Shown here in pieces: positions 34,715-44,446 of a stretch of 63,523 nt of DNA (position 1 is its first letter; every line of letters begins with the position of its first letter). The stretch lies in the IMG/VR virus record IMGVR_UViG_3300044712_001865, positions 1 through 63,523 of that record, one strand, 5' to 3'. Both the position numbers and the translations under genes were made by a program. The notes below the pieces were generated by a model that saw nothing but the letters and a program-made list of their open reading frames with translations, was not told where the DNA came from and did not search any database. The stretch comes from a virus.

Positions 34715-35953
34715 ATGTCAACAGAACAAAAAAATGAAAAATTAAATCAATTAAAAAATGATTTAAATATTAAATCTGATATTCAAAACGAAATTCAGGA
34801 ATCTCAAACAATCAAAGCTTTACAAGAAGGAATTGAAAATTTGAAAAAACAAAATGAAATTTTACAAAATGAAATGAAATCTTCAAATAACAAAACTTTA
34901 GATATGAATACTAAACAACAAAAAATTGATTTTATTGATAAAGAAGCAAAATCAATGATTTTAGAAAATTATACTGCTGGTGCAAAAGATAAATCTCAAC
35001 AATTTAGTATTAAATGTAATTGGGAGGAAAAAGCTTATAGAACTGATATAAATGCTCTTGGAGGTTTTGGATTAAGACCAACAATGGAGCAATTACAAAA
35101 TATTACAAACTATCCAAATACTGAAAGTTTAATAGATAAAATGGATGTTCAAAAGGTTGCAAATTCAACTGGTGTTTTAATTCCTCAATATAAACATAAT
35201 TACGATGAAGTAGCAACACAGAGAGCAGAAGGCGAGGCTTATACTTTTAGTGATGAGGCTGGTATTTTAAGTTTATTACAAATTGAATTACATACATTAT
35301 CAAAAGGTTTTAAAATAACAAATAAGGCTCAAAGATTGCAACCTGAATTAATGTCTCAAATTGAAAGTCAATTACAAAGAGATGTTAAAAGAATGTTAAT
35401 AAGAAATATTTTATCAAAAACTTCAACATTGAAAGCAGTTGAATCTATACATCAATTTTTATTAACAGAACTTGGTCCAGTCGGTGCAACAGGAAGTCAT
35501 TTAGTTCAAACTGCTTCCGCAACTACATTAGTGTTAAATGATATAGTTGAAAAAATGTTAAATGTTAATACTTTCCGTATGGAAACTGCTCAAAATAGTG
35601 TTTTAGCTATTTCAAAAGGTTTTATTAATAGTTTAACTTCCTATAAAAATGACTTTGATTATATTAATAAGAAATTTATTAAGAATGGAACAATTGATTT
35701 AGGATATATTACAATTCCTTATTTTATAGTTGATGACGAACAAATTATGTCTTCTTCAACAAGTGGTAGTTTATGTGCTATGTTATTTAATCCTTCAATA
35801 TATTCATTAAGAGTAGATTCTACATCTGAAATGTTAACAATGACAGAACCTCATATTTCACATAAAGACGGATTAAAAGAAGTTTTATATAGTGCTGATT
35901 GGGCTGGAAAGTTCACAAATCCATATAAAGCTGTTGGTTTATTAATTCAATAA
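34715..35953 (+). CDS. Major capsid protein (HK97 fold)
   Basis: A 412-residue protein. Residues 1-85 are a Gln/Lys/Glu-rich coiled coil, the delta domain removed by the protease. The body has LGGFGLRPTMEQ, QYKHNYDEVATQRAEGEAYT (N-arm/E-loop area), and a C-terminal KEVLYSADWAGKFTNPYKAVG. It follows the protease gene and is preceded by an 81-bp gap with a T-rich leader, in keeping with strong expression. Confidence 0.92.
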   Translation: MSTEQKNEKLNQLKNDLNIKSDIQNEIQESQTIKALQEGIENLKKQNEILQNEMKSSNNKTLDMNTKQQKIDFIDKEAKSMILENYTAGAKDKSQQFSIKCNWEEKAYRTDINALGGFGLRPTMEQLQNITNYPNTESLIDKMDVQKVANSTGVLIPQYKHNYDEVATQRAEGEAYTFSDEAGILSLLQIELHTLSKGFKITNKAQRLQPELMSQIESQLQRDVKRMLIRNILSKTSTLKAVESIHQFLLTELGPVGATGSHLVQTASATTLVLNDIVEKMLNVNTFRMETAQNSVLAISKGFINSLTSYKNDFDYINKKFIKNGTIDLGYITIPYFIVDDEQIMSSSTSGSLCAMLFNPSIYSLRVDSTSEMLTMTEPHISHKDGLKEVLYSADWAGKFTNPYKAVGLLIQ

Positions 35954-35983
35954 TTATTTTTATTTTTTATTTTTTATTTTTTT

Positions 35984-36433
35984 ATGACTTACGACAAAGC
36001 TTCAATTGAAAAGATTGATATTGAAAAACTTACTGTTGGTGCAACAGCAACATATTCTAAAATATATGATATGAACGATTATGAAGCTTGTACTTTTGCA
36101 TTTATAGCAACTACTTTAACTGGTTCTGCACCAGATAAATGGGCAAAATTAGTTCAAGCTGAAACTTCAAGTTCTTCAACTTTTGCATCTGATATTATAG
36201 AATTTTCTAATCCATCAGATTATTCTAAAAGTAATTCTGCAAATTTAACTGATGATGCATTAACTCAGTTAAAAGTTGATACAATAGATATTACCAAAAA
36301 AACATCTTTAACTGAAAAAATAACTTTAAGTAAAAGATATATTAGATTTAAAGTTCAAGCTGGAACTAATGCTAGTGAAATTATAATAATCATATTGAGA
36401 CAAAGCCCTAAAAAAGCTCCTGTTAATCAATAA
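35984..36433 (+). CDS. Putative head decoration or minor virion protein
   Basis: A 149-residue Ser/Thr-rich beta protein directly after the capsid gene. It starts after a T-rich leader and is followed by a good terminator. IYDMNDYEACTFAFIATTLT with KWAKLVQAETSSSSTF resembles a class of phage structural proteins; decoration is inferred from position. Confidence 0.55.
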   Translation: MTYDKASIEKIDIEKLTVGATATYSKIYDMNDYEACTFAFIATTLTGSAPDKWAKLVQAETSSSSTFASDIIEFSNPSDYSKSNSANLTDDALTQLKVDTIDITKKTSLTEKITLSKRYIRFKVQAGTNASEIIIIILRQSPKKAPVNQ

Positions 36434-36454
36434 ATAAGTAAGTGATTTACATAG

Positions 36455-36473
36455 CCCAGTTTATATAACTGGG
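36455..36473 (+). terminator. Rho-independent terminator after capsid/decoration genes
   Basis: CCCAGTT (36455-36461) and AACTGGG (36467-36473) form a 7-bp stem with a 5-nt loop, followed by TCTTGTTAATTTTTT. It is the clearest intrinsic terminator in the window. Confidence 0.75.
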
Positions 36474-36504
36474 TCTTGTTAATTTTTTATTATTATTTGT
36501 TATT

Positions 36505-36762
36505 ATGGCAAGACCTAAGAAAAATATTCAAGACATTGATATTAAAGAGAAAGTTGAAATTATTAAAACAATTAAAGAAGAAGATAATATTCAAGACATT
36601 GATATAATTGAAATAAAATATCAAATAATAGCAGATAGTGAATATTTAAAAAATCTTTATAAGATTAATGAAATAGTAGATAAAAAAGAATTAATATGTA
36701 AATTAGGTTTGCTTAGTTTCCATATTTTAAGAAGTAGAAATTTAATAAAAATATATGAATAA
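36505..36762 (+). CDS. Hypothetical charged protein (MARPKK start)
   Basis: An 85-residue protein with a basic MARPKKN start and two copies of a NIQDIDI phrase, followed by a helical C-terminus. No function is recognised. It overlaps the next gene by 8 bp. Confidence 0.55.
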   Translation: MARPKKNIQDIDIKEKVEIIKTIKEEDNIQDIDIIEIKYQIIADSEYLKNLYKINEIVDKKELICKLGLLSFHILRSRNLIKIYE

Positions 36763-37096
36763 AATAAATCCAATATCTATTATATTAGTCGCAGGTAATA
36801 ATACTAGTAGAGAAATAGATATTTATCAAGAAATAGAAGGTAGAAGATTATTTTTTATTTCAAGCGGTTTCACTGGCACACAGGCAATTCCAATTGAAAC
36901 AGTAAAAATACAAATTAAAGTAAGTGAAAATACTGGTTGGCAATATGTAGCTAATAATTCGTTAGATTTTACTCATTTTAGTATAACAGAAAATATAGCT
37001 TGTGGATATATAGAATTGCCATCTATTTGTAAAATAAGATTAATTGCAACTGGAATAGTTGGAAGTAATGAAATAAAAATTGATTTATCTTATTAA
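36755..37096 (+). CDS. Hypothetical beta-rich protein, probably structural
   Basis: A 113-residue protein with alternating hydrophobic strands (PISIILVAGNN, GRRLFFISSGFTG, AIPIETVKIQIKVSE) similar in style to small tail or fibre-associated proteins. It lies just upstream of the large fibre gene in the same operon. Confidence 0.55.
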   Translation: MNKINPISIILVAGNNTSREIDIYQEIEGRRLFFISSGFTGTQAIPIETVKIQIKVSENTGWQYVANNSLDFTHFSITENIACGYIELPSICKIRLIATGIVGSNEIKIDLSY

Positions 37097-37100
37097 TAAT

Positions 37101-37253
37101 ATGTTTAGAAGTTTGATAAAAAATTATTTTCAAAATTTAATTAAAAATATTGTTAATATAGAAATTAGTAATTTATTACCATCTGGTAAATATGTTACCT
37201 ATAATGGTAAATATGTTACCTATAATGGTAAATATATTGTAAAAAATTTATAA
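37101..37253 (+). CDS. Small protein with GKYVTYN repeats, 50 residues
   Basis: ATG at 37101 to TAA at 37253. The C-terminus repeats G-K-Y-V-T-Y-N three times (last copy degenerate), encoded by a near-perfect 21-bp tandem (GGTAAATATGTTACCTATAA). It sits 7 bp before the large fibre gene. Function is unknown. Confidence 0.5.
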   Translation: MFRSLIKNYFQNLIKNIVNIEISNLLPSGKYVTYNGKYVTYNGKYIVKNL

Positions 37254-37260
37254 TTTATTT

Positions 37261-40200
37261 ATGACAATACAACAAATTGAATTAATTGATGTTATTAATG
37301 ATTTAACAGAAAAAGATTTAGAAAATAATGACAGATCGTTAGGAATAAGTAATAATAATTTATCTGCACTATCATCAAATTCAATCTTATCAAGATTATC
37401 AAATCTTGAAACTTCACAAGGTAATAACAAGGGTAGTTTTGAAACTTCTTTACAATTAATAACCGCTTATCCGACACCTACACAAGGCTGGTTTGCTTAT
37501 GTTATTGAAACAACTTCTCAATGGCAAGTCAATACAAGTAATGAATGGTACGACACAGAGCAAGATATAAAAGACAATTTTTTAAATAAAAACAATAATT
37601 TAAGTGAAATAGTCAATAAAGATTTGGCAAGAATAAATTTAGGAGCAAATAAATATTTATCAGCAGGTGTTTTTACACAACCAAATTATATTGATAACGG
37701 AGATGGAAGTATAACAATAGGAACAGGAGAATATAATTTTTATAATGACACATTAATTGAAAAACATCAAATAGACGGAAATACATTTACATTAAATGAT
37801 AATACAACTTATTATATAGTTGCAAACTATAATAATGGAAATCCTTCTTTAGAAGCAATTACAAATTCAACTTTAATTAATTATATTACAATTGTCAAAA
37901 TTTATCAAGTTACAAGAAAAGGTAATGTTTTATATGTAATTTCAAATGATGAAACTGGTAAGAATTTAATTGAAAAAATCCAATCTAGAACAGATTCATT
38001 AGAACCTTTTAAAATTAAAGATGGTTTATTATTATCTGTAATTCCAAATAATAGACATTTTTATATTTCTGCAGGAGATGTATATTACGGAAATGCTTTG
38101 AATAGTTTATTAGCAATAGATACAAATGATGATACTGTTAATTTTTGGTACCATACTGCGGGGAATTGGATTACAAATCCATTACAAGTCAATCTATTTA
38201 ATAATACACAATACGATAGTGGATTAAATTTGTTGCCATTGAGTAATAATAGATATACTGTAAATTGGATTTTAAGATGTGTTAGTAATTCAAAACAAGT
38301 ACATTTGATATTAGGAAGTGGAGACTATACTTTAGAAGAAGCTCAGAATAGTAAAATACCAGACTTACCACATTGTGTCGCTGAAACTTCAGTTTTAGTT
38401 GGTAGAATAATAATAAAAAAAGACGATGTTGCGACACCTATTGTTGAAATTATATCAAAATACAACTTTGTGATGACAAATGGAAGTTACGATTCTCCGA
38501 CTCAATTAAACGATATTCAAAGATTTGTAAGTCCAGCAGGTAATGATTCTTATAACGGACAGATTAATAGAAAAAAAAAGACATGGGTAAATGCAGGTGA
38601 AAGTTTTAGTGGAAGTGGTGAAGTTGATTTAGAGGCAGGAACTTATAGTGAAGTTGATGTTGGTTTTACTTACAAATCATTAGGTAATACTTGGAATAGA
38701 AAAACAATAAGAGGAACTCTTGGAAGTGAAAGAACTGTATTTAATAAAGGAATAAAATTAATAGAAAATAATGGACAATTTGCAATAAGAAATATTAAGT
38801 TTGATAATTCAACTGATATTTGTATTGATATACAAACAAGTTATTTAAATGCAACTTATGTTGGCGGTCAGCATGTAATAGATGGAATTAATATCGGCGG
38901 TACTGTTACAAATCCAATTTGGTTAAAAATAGGAACAAATTATGGTGGAAGTTTTATAACAATTAATAATTGTGATTGCGGTAAAAAAATGATATATTTA
39001 TCTGATTTACCTTCAGGACAAATAAGAACTGCATATCTATTAAATACTGCAAACTCAGGACTTTATGCTGGCACTGGTTGGATTGTTGCAATGAATAAAA
39101 ATTCAACTAATATTATTGAATTATCAAATAATAATAATGTATTCAAAGGAGAATTTGCAAACGCACTTATATCAAGTGAAATTGAATATAATGCAATTGT
39201 AGGTCTCGGAGCTTCTGCTTATGGATTTTATCTTGCAAACTATACAAAATCAAATTCTATATCAGCAGTAAATGCAACAACAAACATATTAACAATAAAT
39301 TCACACGGATTAAAAACAGGTCAACCAGTTTATTTCACAGGTAGCTTACCAAGTCCACTTATAGTTAATCAATCTTATATAGTTTATAAAATAGACAATA
39401 ATAATATTTCATTATTAGATATAACAACAAATTTACCTATTGATATAACAACAACAACAAGTGGCGGAAATTGTATTGCTTTTAATAGTGGAGATTTATT
39501 ATATATAACTTCAATTCCATTAATTTATAATAAGAAATTAAGTGCAGAAAATACATTTTTTAATATTTCAGATAATGAATGTTATACAAAATCACAAGGT
39601 AAATGGAAAAAAATTGCAAGTGGAGGTGGTCATGTAATACAAGATTCAAGCAATTCATTTACTCAAAGAAGTAATTTAAAATTTACAGGAGGAGTTGGTA
39701 TTTCCGACGATTCTATTAATGATGCAACTATTGTCAATATACAAGGTGGAGGCGGACTCACAAAAACATTTACTTCTGCAGAAACTTTACCAAAAGGTAC
39801 AATAGTACAAGTTGATAAAACAACTGGTAAAGTTAAGAATATAAAAGAAACAGTAAGTGGAGTTGGTGATAATATTGTTGATATAACCGCTCCTTTTGAT
39901 ATTTCAACTTATTCTTCTATAGCTCAAAGACAACCTATGTCAATTATAATGAATGGTAAAAGAGTTACTGCATTTAAAACAACTGCAGATGGAATTTTAG
40001 TGCAAGCAAGTGAAATTGACGGTTCGCAATATGGTTCTGCAGTTCATCCTGCTGGCTCAGGAACTTATCCAATTACAACATCTTATGAGGTAACTGATAT
40101 AATTAAAATATCTGAGACAAAATTTGTTTTAATTGCATATGCGGCTTTTGGAAGTTCAACAAATAGAATGGTTGTAGGGAATTTAAATGGGCTAACAATA

Positions 40201-41670
40201 ACATTTTCAAATGATAAAACAATTCTAGGTTCTGGTTTTCTTGTTGGTAAAGGAGCATTGCTTGATAGTTCTGTACCTACTTTTGCTATTTTTGGTGCTA
40301 GTAAATCTTATGGAAATACCGATGGAGGTGTATATCATTATACGTGGAGAATAAATGCAGACGATTCGTTCCAAGCTATTGCAACTCAAAATTCAACATT
40401 CGGTGGTACTTTAACTGATACTCAAGTAATTCAAGTAGATGAAAATTTATCTTGTTGGTTAATTGGTGTAGGCGGTGCATATTTAGGATTATATCATAAT
40501 GTACAAAATAGAAATGTAATAAGTTCAACTACAAGCCTAGGTGCTTATGCAAATAACACTTGTGCTATTGTAAGGTTATCGGATAAAAGAGTATTAACAT
40601 TAACTTTTAATAGTTCATCTCAAATACTTTATGCTAATATTTATTTATTACAAAGAAAGGGAACTGGTGAATTAACAGCTGGTTCGACAACAATACAAAA
40701 TGTTCAAGGATTTGAATGGACAGGATTGCAAACTGGGCTTAATATATGTGGATTAGATGGTATCCATGCAAATGCATCAATATCATCTTTTAGTGAAGCA
40801 AATAGAACAATATCAATGAATTATAGTGCATTACAAACAACTTCAGGAGAATTTAGAGTAATACAATCTGCAATGCCGTTGGCTTTGCAAGGAGTATTTA
40901 ATCTATTATCAGGAATTGGAACTATAACTTGGTTATCAGCGAAGAAAGTTGGTGGAAATTATGTTCAATTATTCTATACAACAAATACAGTTGGTGACAC
41001 TCAAAAATTACAAAGTGTGATAATTGATTGTACTTATACGGATATAGTATCTTTAACTTTCACTGCAACAAAAAATGCAAATACTGTATTGACAAATGTT
41101 TCGGGGGTTGATTGGACTAAATTAAAAAAAGGTTTAGATGTAACTGGAACTGGTGTAACTGGCAAAATTGTAGATTTTAATCAATTAGATGCAACAATTA
41201 CACTTAACACGGCAACTATAGGTACTGGTGCGGTAACAATAACATATTATTTGAGACCATTTATCGTTCTTAATAGCAATAAAATTATTACAACAGATTT
41301 TGTTTATCCCGATTACACTCAGCAAGTTTGGAATAAAGATTCAGTTTCACAATATTATTCAGGTAAAACATTATTATCTTATACACAAAATGCTAATTTA
41401 AATAAAATAGGTGCTGTTAATATGACTTTTGGAGATTCTTATTTTATAAATAAATCGTCAGCAATAGGGGTTTTAAATAACGATGTAGTTGCAGATAATA
41501 GTGTTGAAACAACATTACTCGGTGGATTAGCAAGTGTTTTTACAGATTTATCAATAGGATTACCTTACTATATTAATGATAACGGAGGACTGACTACAAT
41601 ACAAAATAATTATCAAATTGGAATGGCATTAAGCCCAACTGATTTGTTGTTAAAAAATAAATACGATTAA
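37261..41670 (+). CDS. Large tail fibre / tailspike-like protein
   Basis: A 1469-residue protein, the largest here. After a helical N-terminus, residues ~420-600 (FVSPAGNDSYNGQINRKKKT, then WVNAGESFSGSGEVDLEAGT) look like a right-handed beta-helix as in tailspikes. Residues ~680-730 hold the short tail-domain repeat with NSHGLKTGQPVYFTG. From ~880 on, repeated blocks (FVLIAYAAFGSSTNRMVVGN, YHYTWRINADDSF) look like a beta-propeller. Host binding, perhaps with polysaccharide degradation, is inferred. An assembly-protein gene follows. Confidence 0.8.
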   Translation: MTIQQIELIDVINDLTEKDLENNDRSLGISNNNLSALSSNSILSRLSNLETSQGNNKGSFETSLQLITAYPTPTQGWFAYVIETTSQWQVNTSNEWYDTEQDIKDNFLNKNNNLSEIVNKDLARINLGANKYLSAGVFTQPNYIDNGDGSITIGTGEYNFYNDTLIEKHQIDGNTFTLNDNTTYYIVANYNNGNPSLEAITNSTLINYITIVKIYQVTRKGNVLYVISNDETGKNLIEKIQSRTDSLEPFKIKDGLLLSVIPNNRHFYISAGDVYYGNALNSLLAIDTNDDTVNFWYHTAGNWITNPLQVNLFNNTQYDSGLNLLPLSNNRYTVNWILRCVSNSKQVHLILGSGDYTLEEAQNSKIPDLPHCVAETSVLVGRIIIKKDDVATPIVEIISKYNFVMTNGSYDSPTQLNDIQRFVSPAGNDSYNGQINRKKKTWVNAGESFSGSGEVDLEAGTYSEVDVGFTYKSLGNTWNRKTIRGTLGSERTVFNKGIKLIENNGQFAIRNIKFDNSTDICIDIQTSYLNATYVGGQHVIDGINIGGTVTNPIWLKIGTNYGGSFITINNCDCGKKMIYLSDLPSGQIRTAYLLNTANSGLYAGTGWIVAMNKNSTNIIELSNNNNVFKGEFANALISSEIEYNAIVGLGASAYGFYLANYTKSNSISAVNATTNILTINSHGLKTGQPVYFTGSLPSPLIVNQSYIVYKIDNNNISLLDITTNLPIDITTTTSGGNCIAFNSGDLLYITSIPLIYNKKLSAENTFFNISDNECYTKSQGKWKKIASGGGHVIQDSSNSFTQRSNLKFTGGVGISDDSINDATIVNIQGGGGLTKTFTSAETLPKGTIVQVDKTTGKVKNIKETVSGVGDNIVDITAPFDISTYSSIAQRQPMSIIMNGKRVTAFKTTADGILVQASEIDGSQYGSAVHPAGSGTYPITTSYEVTDIIKISETKFVLIAYAAFGSSTNRMVVGNLNGLTITFSNDKTILGSGFLVGKGALLDSSVPTFAIFGASKSYGNTDGGVYHYTWRINADDSFQAIATQNSTFGGTLTDTQVIQVDENLSCWLIGVGGAYLGLYHNVQNRNVISSTTSLGAYANNTCAIVRLSDKRVLTLTFNSSSQILYANIYLLQRKGTGELTAGSTTIQNVQGFEWTGLQTGLNICGLDGIHANASISSFSEANRTISMNYSALQTTSGEFRVIQSAMPLALQGVFNLLSGIGTITWLSAKKVGGNYVQLFYTTNTVGDTQKLQSVIIDCTYTDIVSLTFTATKNANTVLTNVSGVDWTKLKKGLDVTGTGVTGKIVDFNQLDATITLNTATIGTGAVTITYYLRPFIVLNSNKIITTDFVYPDYTQQVWNKDSVSQYYSGKTLLSYTQNANLNKIGAVNMTFGDSYFINKSSAIGVLNNDVVADNSVETTLLGGLASVFTDLSIGLPYYINDNGGLTTIQNNYQIGMALSPTDLLLKNKYD

Positions 41671-41683
41671 TTTTGATTTTTTT

Positions 41684-42433
41684 ATGTTATATTACAGAGT
41701 TTGTTTTAATAGTGATGGTAGTTATAAACATCATTTTGATATTAATGAATTTAATGACAAAGAACCTATTATTGATAACGCAGGATTGGATTACTATTAT
41801 GTTGAAACCGATAAAGATATATTACAATGTAAATTAATAAATAACAAGCCTTGTTTTGATAAAACATTAAATGAATTGAAACAAGAAAAGATTAAAGAAT
41901 TTCAACAAGAATACATAAAAGCTCAAAAATGTATTATAATAGATGACGACACTGTTATTGAATTAGATTTGCAAGGAGAGGGTTATAAAAATGGTTTATT
42001 TGGCAGAATAAACGAGGCTAATCATTGTGAAAATAAAATATTAGCTAATTTTGAAATAGCAGGTTTAAATTTAAAAACAAAACAATTGCAAAGATATAAT
42101 TGCACGATTCATTATCAATTATTACAAATTATTTTTAGTCAAGTCAAACCTATTGCAACAGAAAACTATAATATTTATAGTGAAAATGCAGTCAACATAA
42201 TCAAAATAAAAGATAATATAGAATTGATTAATTTATGCAAAATAGAATTATGCAATACTATAGAAGAATTAAATGCAATAAATTCAAAAGAATTATATAA
42301 ATATAATACAACTATTGATTTAAATATATTATGTAATACTTTACTAGAAAATAAAGAAATAAGTAAAGAATTAAAAGACTTCATTAAAAGTAAAGAAATT
42401 AATAATAGATTTGATATTTTTCAATTAAAATAA
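41684..42433 (+). CDS. Fibre-associated/assembly protein
   Basis: A 249-residue protein after the large fibre gene. The first ~75 residues (YYRVCFNSDGSYKHHFDI, YYVETDKDILQCKL) resemble short fibre-assembly N-termini, and the C-terminal two thirds are helical with IELINLCKIELCNTIEELNA. The same place is held by the DUF4376-like gene behind the smaller fibre, so a chaperone or attachment role is likely. Confidence 0.55.
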   Translation: MLYYRVCFNSDGSYKHHFDINEFNDKEPIIDNAGLDYYYVETDKDILQCKLINNKPCFDKTLNELKQEKIKEFQQEYIKAQKCIIIDDDTVIELDLQGEGYKNGLFGRINEANHCENKILANFEIAGLNLKTKQLQRYNCTIHYQLLQIIFSQVKPIATENYNIYSENAVNIIKIKDNIELINLCKIELCNTIEELNAINSKELYKYNTTIDLNILCNTLLENKEISKELKDFIKSKEINNRFDIFQLK

Positions 42434-43350
42434 TGTTATATTACACTTGGTTAGAAAAAAGAAATAATAATAAAGAATACTGGGCTCATATAGAAAAACA
42501 TAACTTGATTACAAATTTAATAGATTTTGTAATACGGAATTTTTCTAAAAATAATAATTTTATATCAACACACTGTTTTAAATTACTATATTATTACTTC
42601 CCGAATAATAAATATAAAATTACAGATATACAAGTAATAATGGCTTTTGTATTGTTGTTGCAAATAATAATTTCAATAAATATCAGTAATACAGTCATTG
42701 TTATATTACTTTCATTGTTATTTATTGCATTGCAATCGTGTTTATTATTTGCAGTTTATCATTATAGTAATAAAAATAAATACATTAAAAGAGGTGAAAA
42801 AAAAGAATGGCTTGTTTTGGAATTATCAAAAGAAAAAGTAGTTCATAGATTAAGTGATTACATACATAGAAATTCAATTGAAAAAATACAAGTATTTGAA
42901 ATTGATAATGTTTTAAAAGATGACAATACTATTACAGACGAATATATTGAAAATCAATTATCTTTATACAAAGGTTTAGATTATGATAATAGATTATTAA
43001 ATTTTGTTTGTAGTTTTATTCAATATCCTATATTAAAAGCCTGTGCAATGATGTATTTTAATAATAGATATATTAATTTATTTTTTGATATTTTAAGAGA
43101 CATTAATATCTTATTCTGTGAAAAAATTATCAATAGAATTACAAAACTATTCAATTATACTGTTTTTAGTGAATTGAACCCTTGTGTAAGTAATTTATGT
43201 ACCGATCATTTGTTTGCCGAAAAATTAGGAATTTTTAAATTAGATAAGAAATTTTATATTAAAAAAAATATGAATATTAATGATTACTTAGAAATAACAA
43301 CACAAGATTTATATAATCTTAATGTTGCTATTGAAAATAATGTTATTTGA
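42433..43350 (+). CDS. Membrane protein with two central transmembrane segments
   Basis: A 305-residue protein. Two adjacent hydrophobic segments (about residues 70-90 and 95-115; QVIMAFVLLLQIIISINI, then VIVILLSLLFIALQSCLLFA) separate two Lys/Asn-rich cytoplasmic parts. It overlaps the previous stop by one base. No family is recognised; it is an unusual neighbour for fibre genes and may act on the host envelope. Confidence 0.55.
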   Translation: MLYYTWLEKRNNNKEYWAHIEKHNLITNLIDFVIRNFSKNNNFISTHCFKLLYYYFPNNKYKITDIQVIMAFVLLLQIIISINISNTVIVILLSLLFIALQSCLLFAVYHYSNKNKYIKRGEKKEWLVLELSKEKVVHRLSDYIHRNSIEKIQVFEIDNVLKDDNTITDEYIENQLSLYKGLDYDNRLLNFVCSFIQYPILKACAMMYFNNRYINLFFDILRDINILFCEKIINRITKLFNYTVFSELNPCVSNLCTDHLFAEKLGIFKLDKKFYIKKNMNINDYLEITTQDLYNLNVAIENNVI

Positions 43351-43357
43351 TTTTTTT

Positions 43358-44248
43358 ATGGAAGTGAAAGCTATTATTGGTTTCTTATTTACATTTGTGA
43401 AAAATTTTAAAGGTATTTACACTGGTAGTAAGTATTTGTTTAAAAAAATTAAATTCTTAAATCCTGCAATTAAATTTATTATTATAGTTTTATTTTGTTT
43501 CTTTATATTTGTTTTAACACCACCTGTATATTTACCATTAAAATCAGAGGGAAGTAAGCAATTAGCAATATCAAAGGCATATTTACAACAAATACAAGAT
43601 GAATTAAATAATAGTATTGTTTTATTAGGGCAAATTACTTGTATAAGTGATTTTTGTATATTTACATTATATGGCAATAAAGTTAATCTTACAATTAATG
43701 AAAATCAATCAACTTCTTTATATAAAAGAGAACCACTTATCGTGTATAACAGTAAAGAAAACAGAAACAAATATACATTTCTCAAAAGATTAAAACAATT
43801 TAAGTCTCCTTCTCCAACTTGTCAAGACGGAGAAATTGAGCATTTATTTACTTGTAATAGAAGTACTTTACACACAGTTGGTCGCGAAGGTTTAAACGAC
43901 GGAGGTTATTTTAAAGAACTTAGTTTTTTATTTAATTTTGAATCAACTAAAGATATGCAAAGCATAGCATTTTATACAACAAAACCAACTAATGAATTAA
44001 TAGCAATGAATACAACAATAGTTGTCATTTTATTAAATCATAATGAATTTACAAGAGTTAATTATCCAAATCTTGAAAATCAATTAAAGAGTTTTATTAA
44101 TGAAAACCGCGACCCTGAGACTATTAATTTTATAATCAAAAATCAAAATCTAAACGACAGAATTTTTTATAATTATGCTGAGTTTGTTGCTAAAGTAAAA
44201 GTATTATTAAATTTTAATACAAAAGTTCATTCTTTTCCAGTGAACTAA
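43358..44248 (+). CDS. Single-pass membrane protein with extracytoplasmic domain
   Basis: A 296-residue protein from the ATG at 43358, after a T-rich leader; an ATG at 43322 is possible. One strong hydrophobic segment (about residues 38-57, FIIIVLFCFFIFVLTPP) precedes a large outer domain containing four Cys, including ITCISDFCIF and PTCQDGEIEHLFTC. It is similar in layout to the proteins at 4585, 44447 and 48106. Function is unknown; surface modification or superinfection exclusion is speculative. Confidence 0.55.
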   Translation: MEVKAIIGFLFTFVKNFKGIYTGSKYLFKKIKFLNPAIKFIIIVLFCFFIFVLTPPVYLPLKSEGSKQLAISKAYLQQIQDELNNSIVLLGQITCISDFCIFTLYGNKVNLTINENQSTSLYKREPLIVYNSKENRNKYTFLKRLKQFKSPSPTCQDGEIEHLFTCNRSTLHTVGREGLNDGGYFKELSFLFNFESTKDMQSIAFYTTKPTNELIAMNTTIVVILLNHNEFTRVNYPNLENQLKSFINENRDPETINFIIKNQNLNDRIFYNYAEFVAKVKVLLNFNTKVHSFPVN

Positions 44249-44322
44249 ACATCCGTCCGTTGCAATAGACAAAATATAGTGAATAAACTGATTACTTGTA
44301 AAACAATAGTTGTGATATCCAT
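44245..44322 (-). CDS. Very small membrane protein, 25 residues
   Basis: ATG at 44322 to TAG at 44245. It is one hydrophobic helix with a basic end (MDITTIVLQVISLFTIFCLL then QRTDV). It overlaps the convergent 43358 gene by 4 bp and lies downstream of a leftward TTGACA at 44389-44394. Short length makes this tentative. Confidence 0.4.
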   Translation of the reverse strand: MDITTIVLQVISLFTIFCLLQRTDV

Positions 44323-44361
44323 AGAAACAGAGAATTACAAAAACTTACAATTAATATAAGA

Positions 44362-44394
44362 ATTATATTTAATATAGTAATCTATAATTGTCAA
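44362..44394 (-). promoter_or_regulatory. Possible leftward promoter
   Basis: TTGACA on the minus strand at 44389-44394; the best -10 candidates are TAAATA at spacer 17 or TATAAT at spacer 21 (44362-44367). It would serve only the 25-residue frame or an antisense RNA to the 43358 gene. Confidence 0.4.
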
Positions 44395-44446
44395 GCTTTT
44401 TGTTTAAAGAAGTGTATAATTGCCAAGTATATAATTACCAGAAGTT

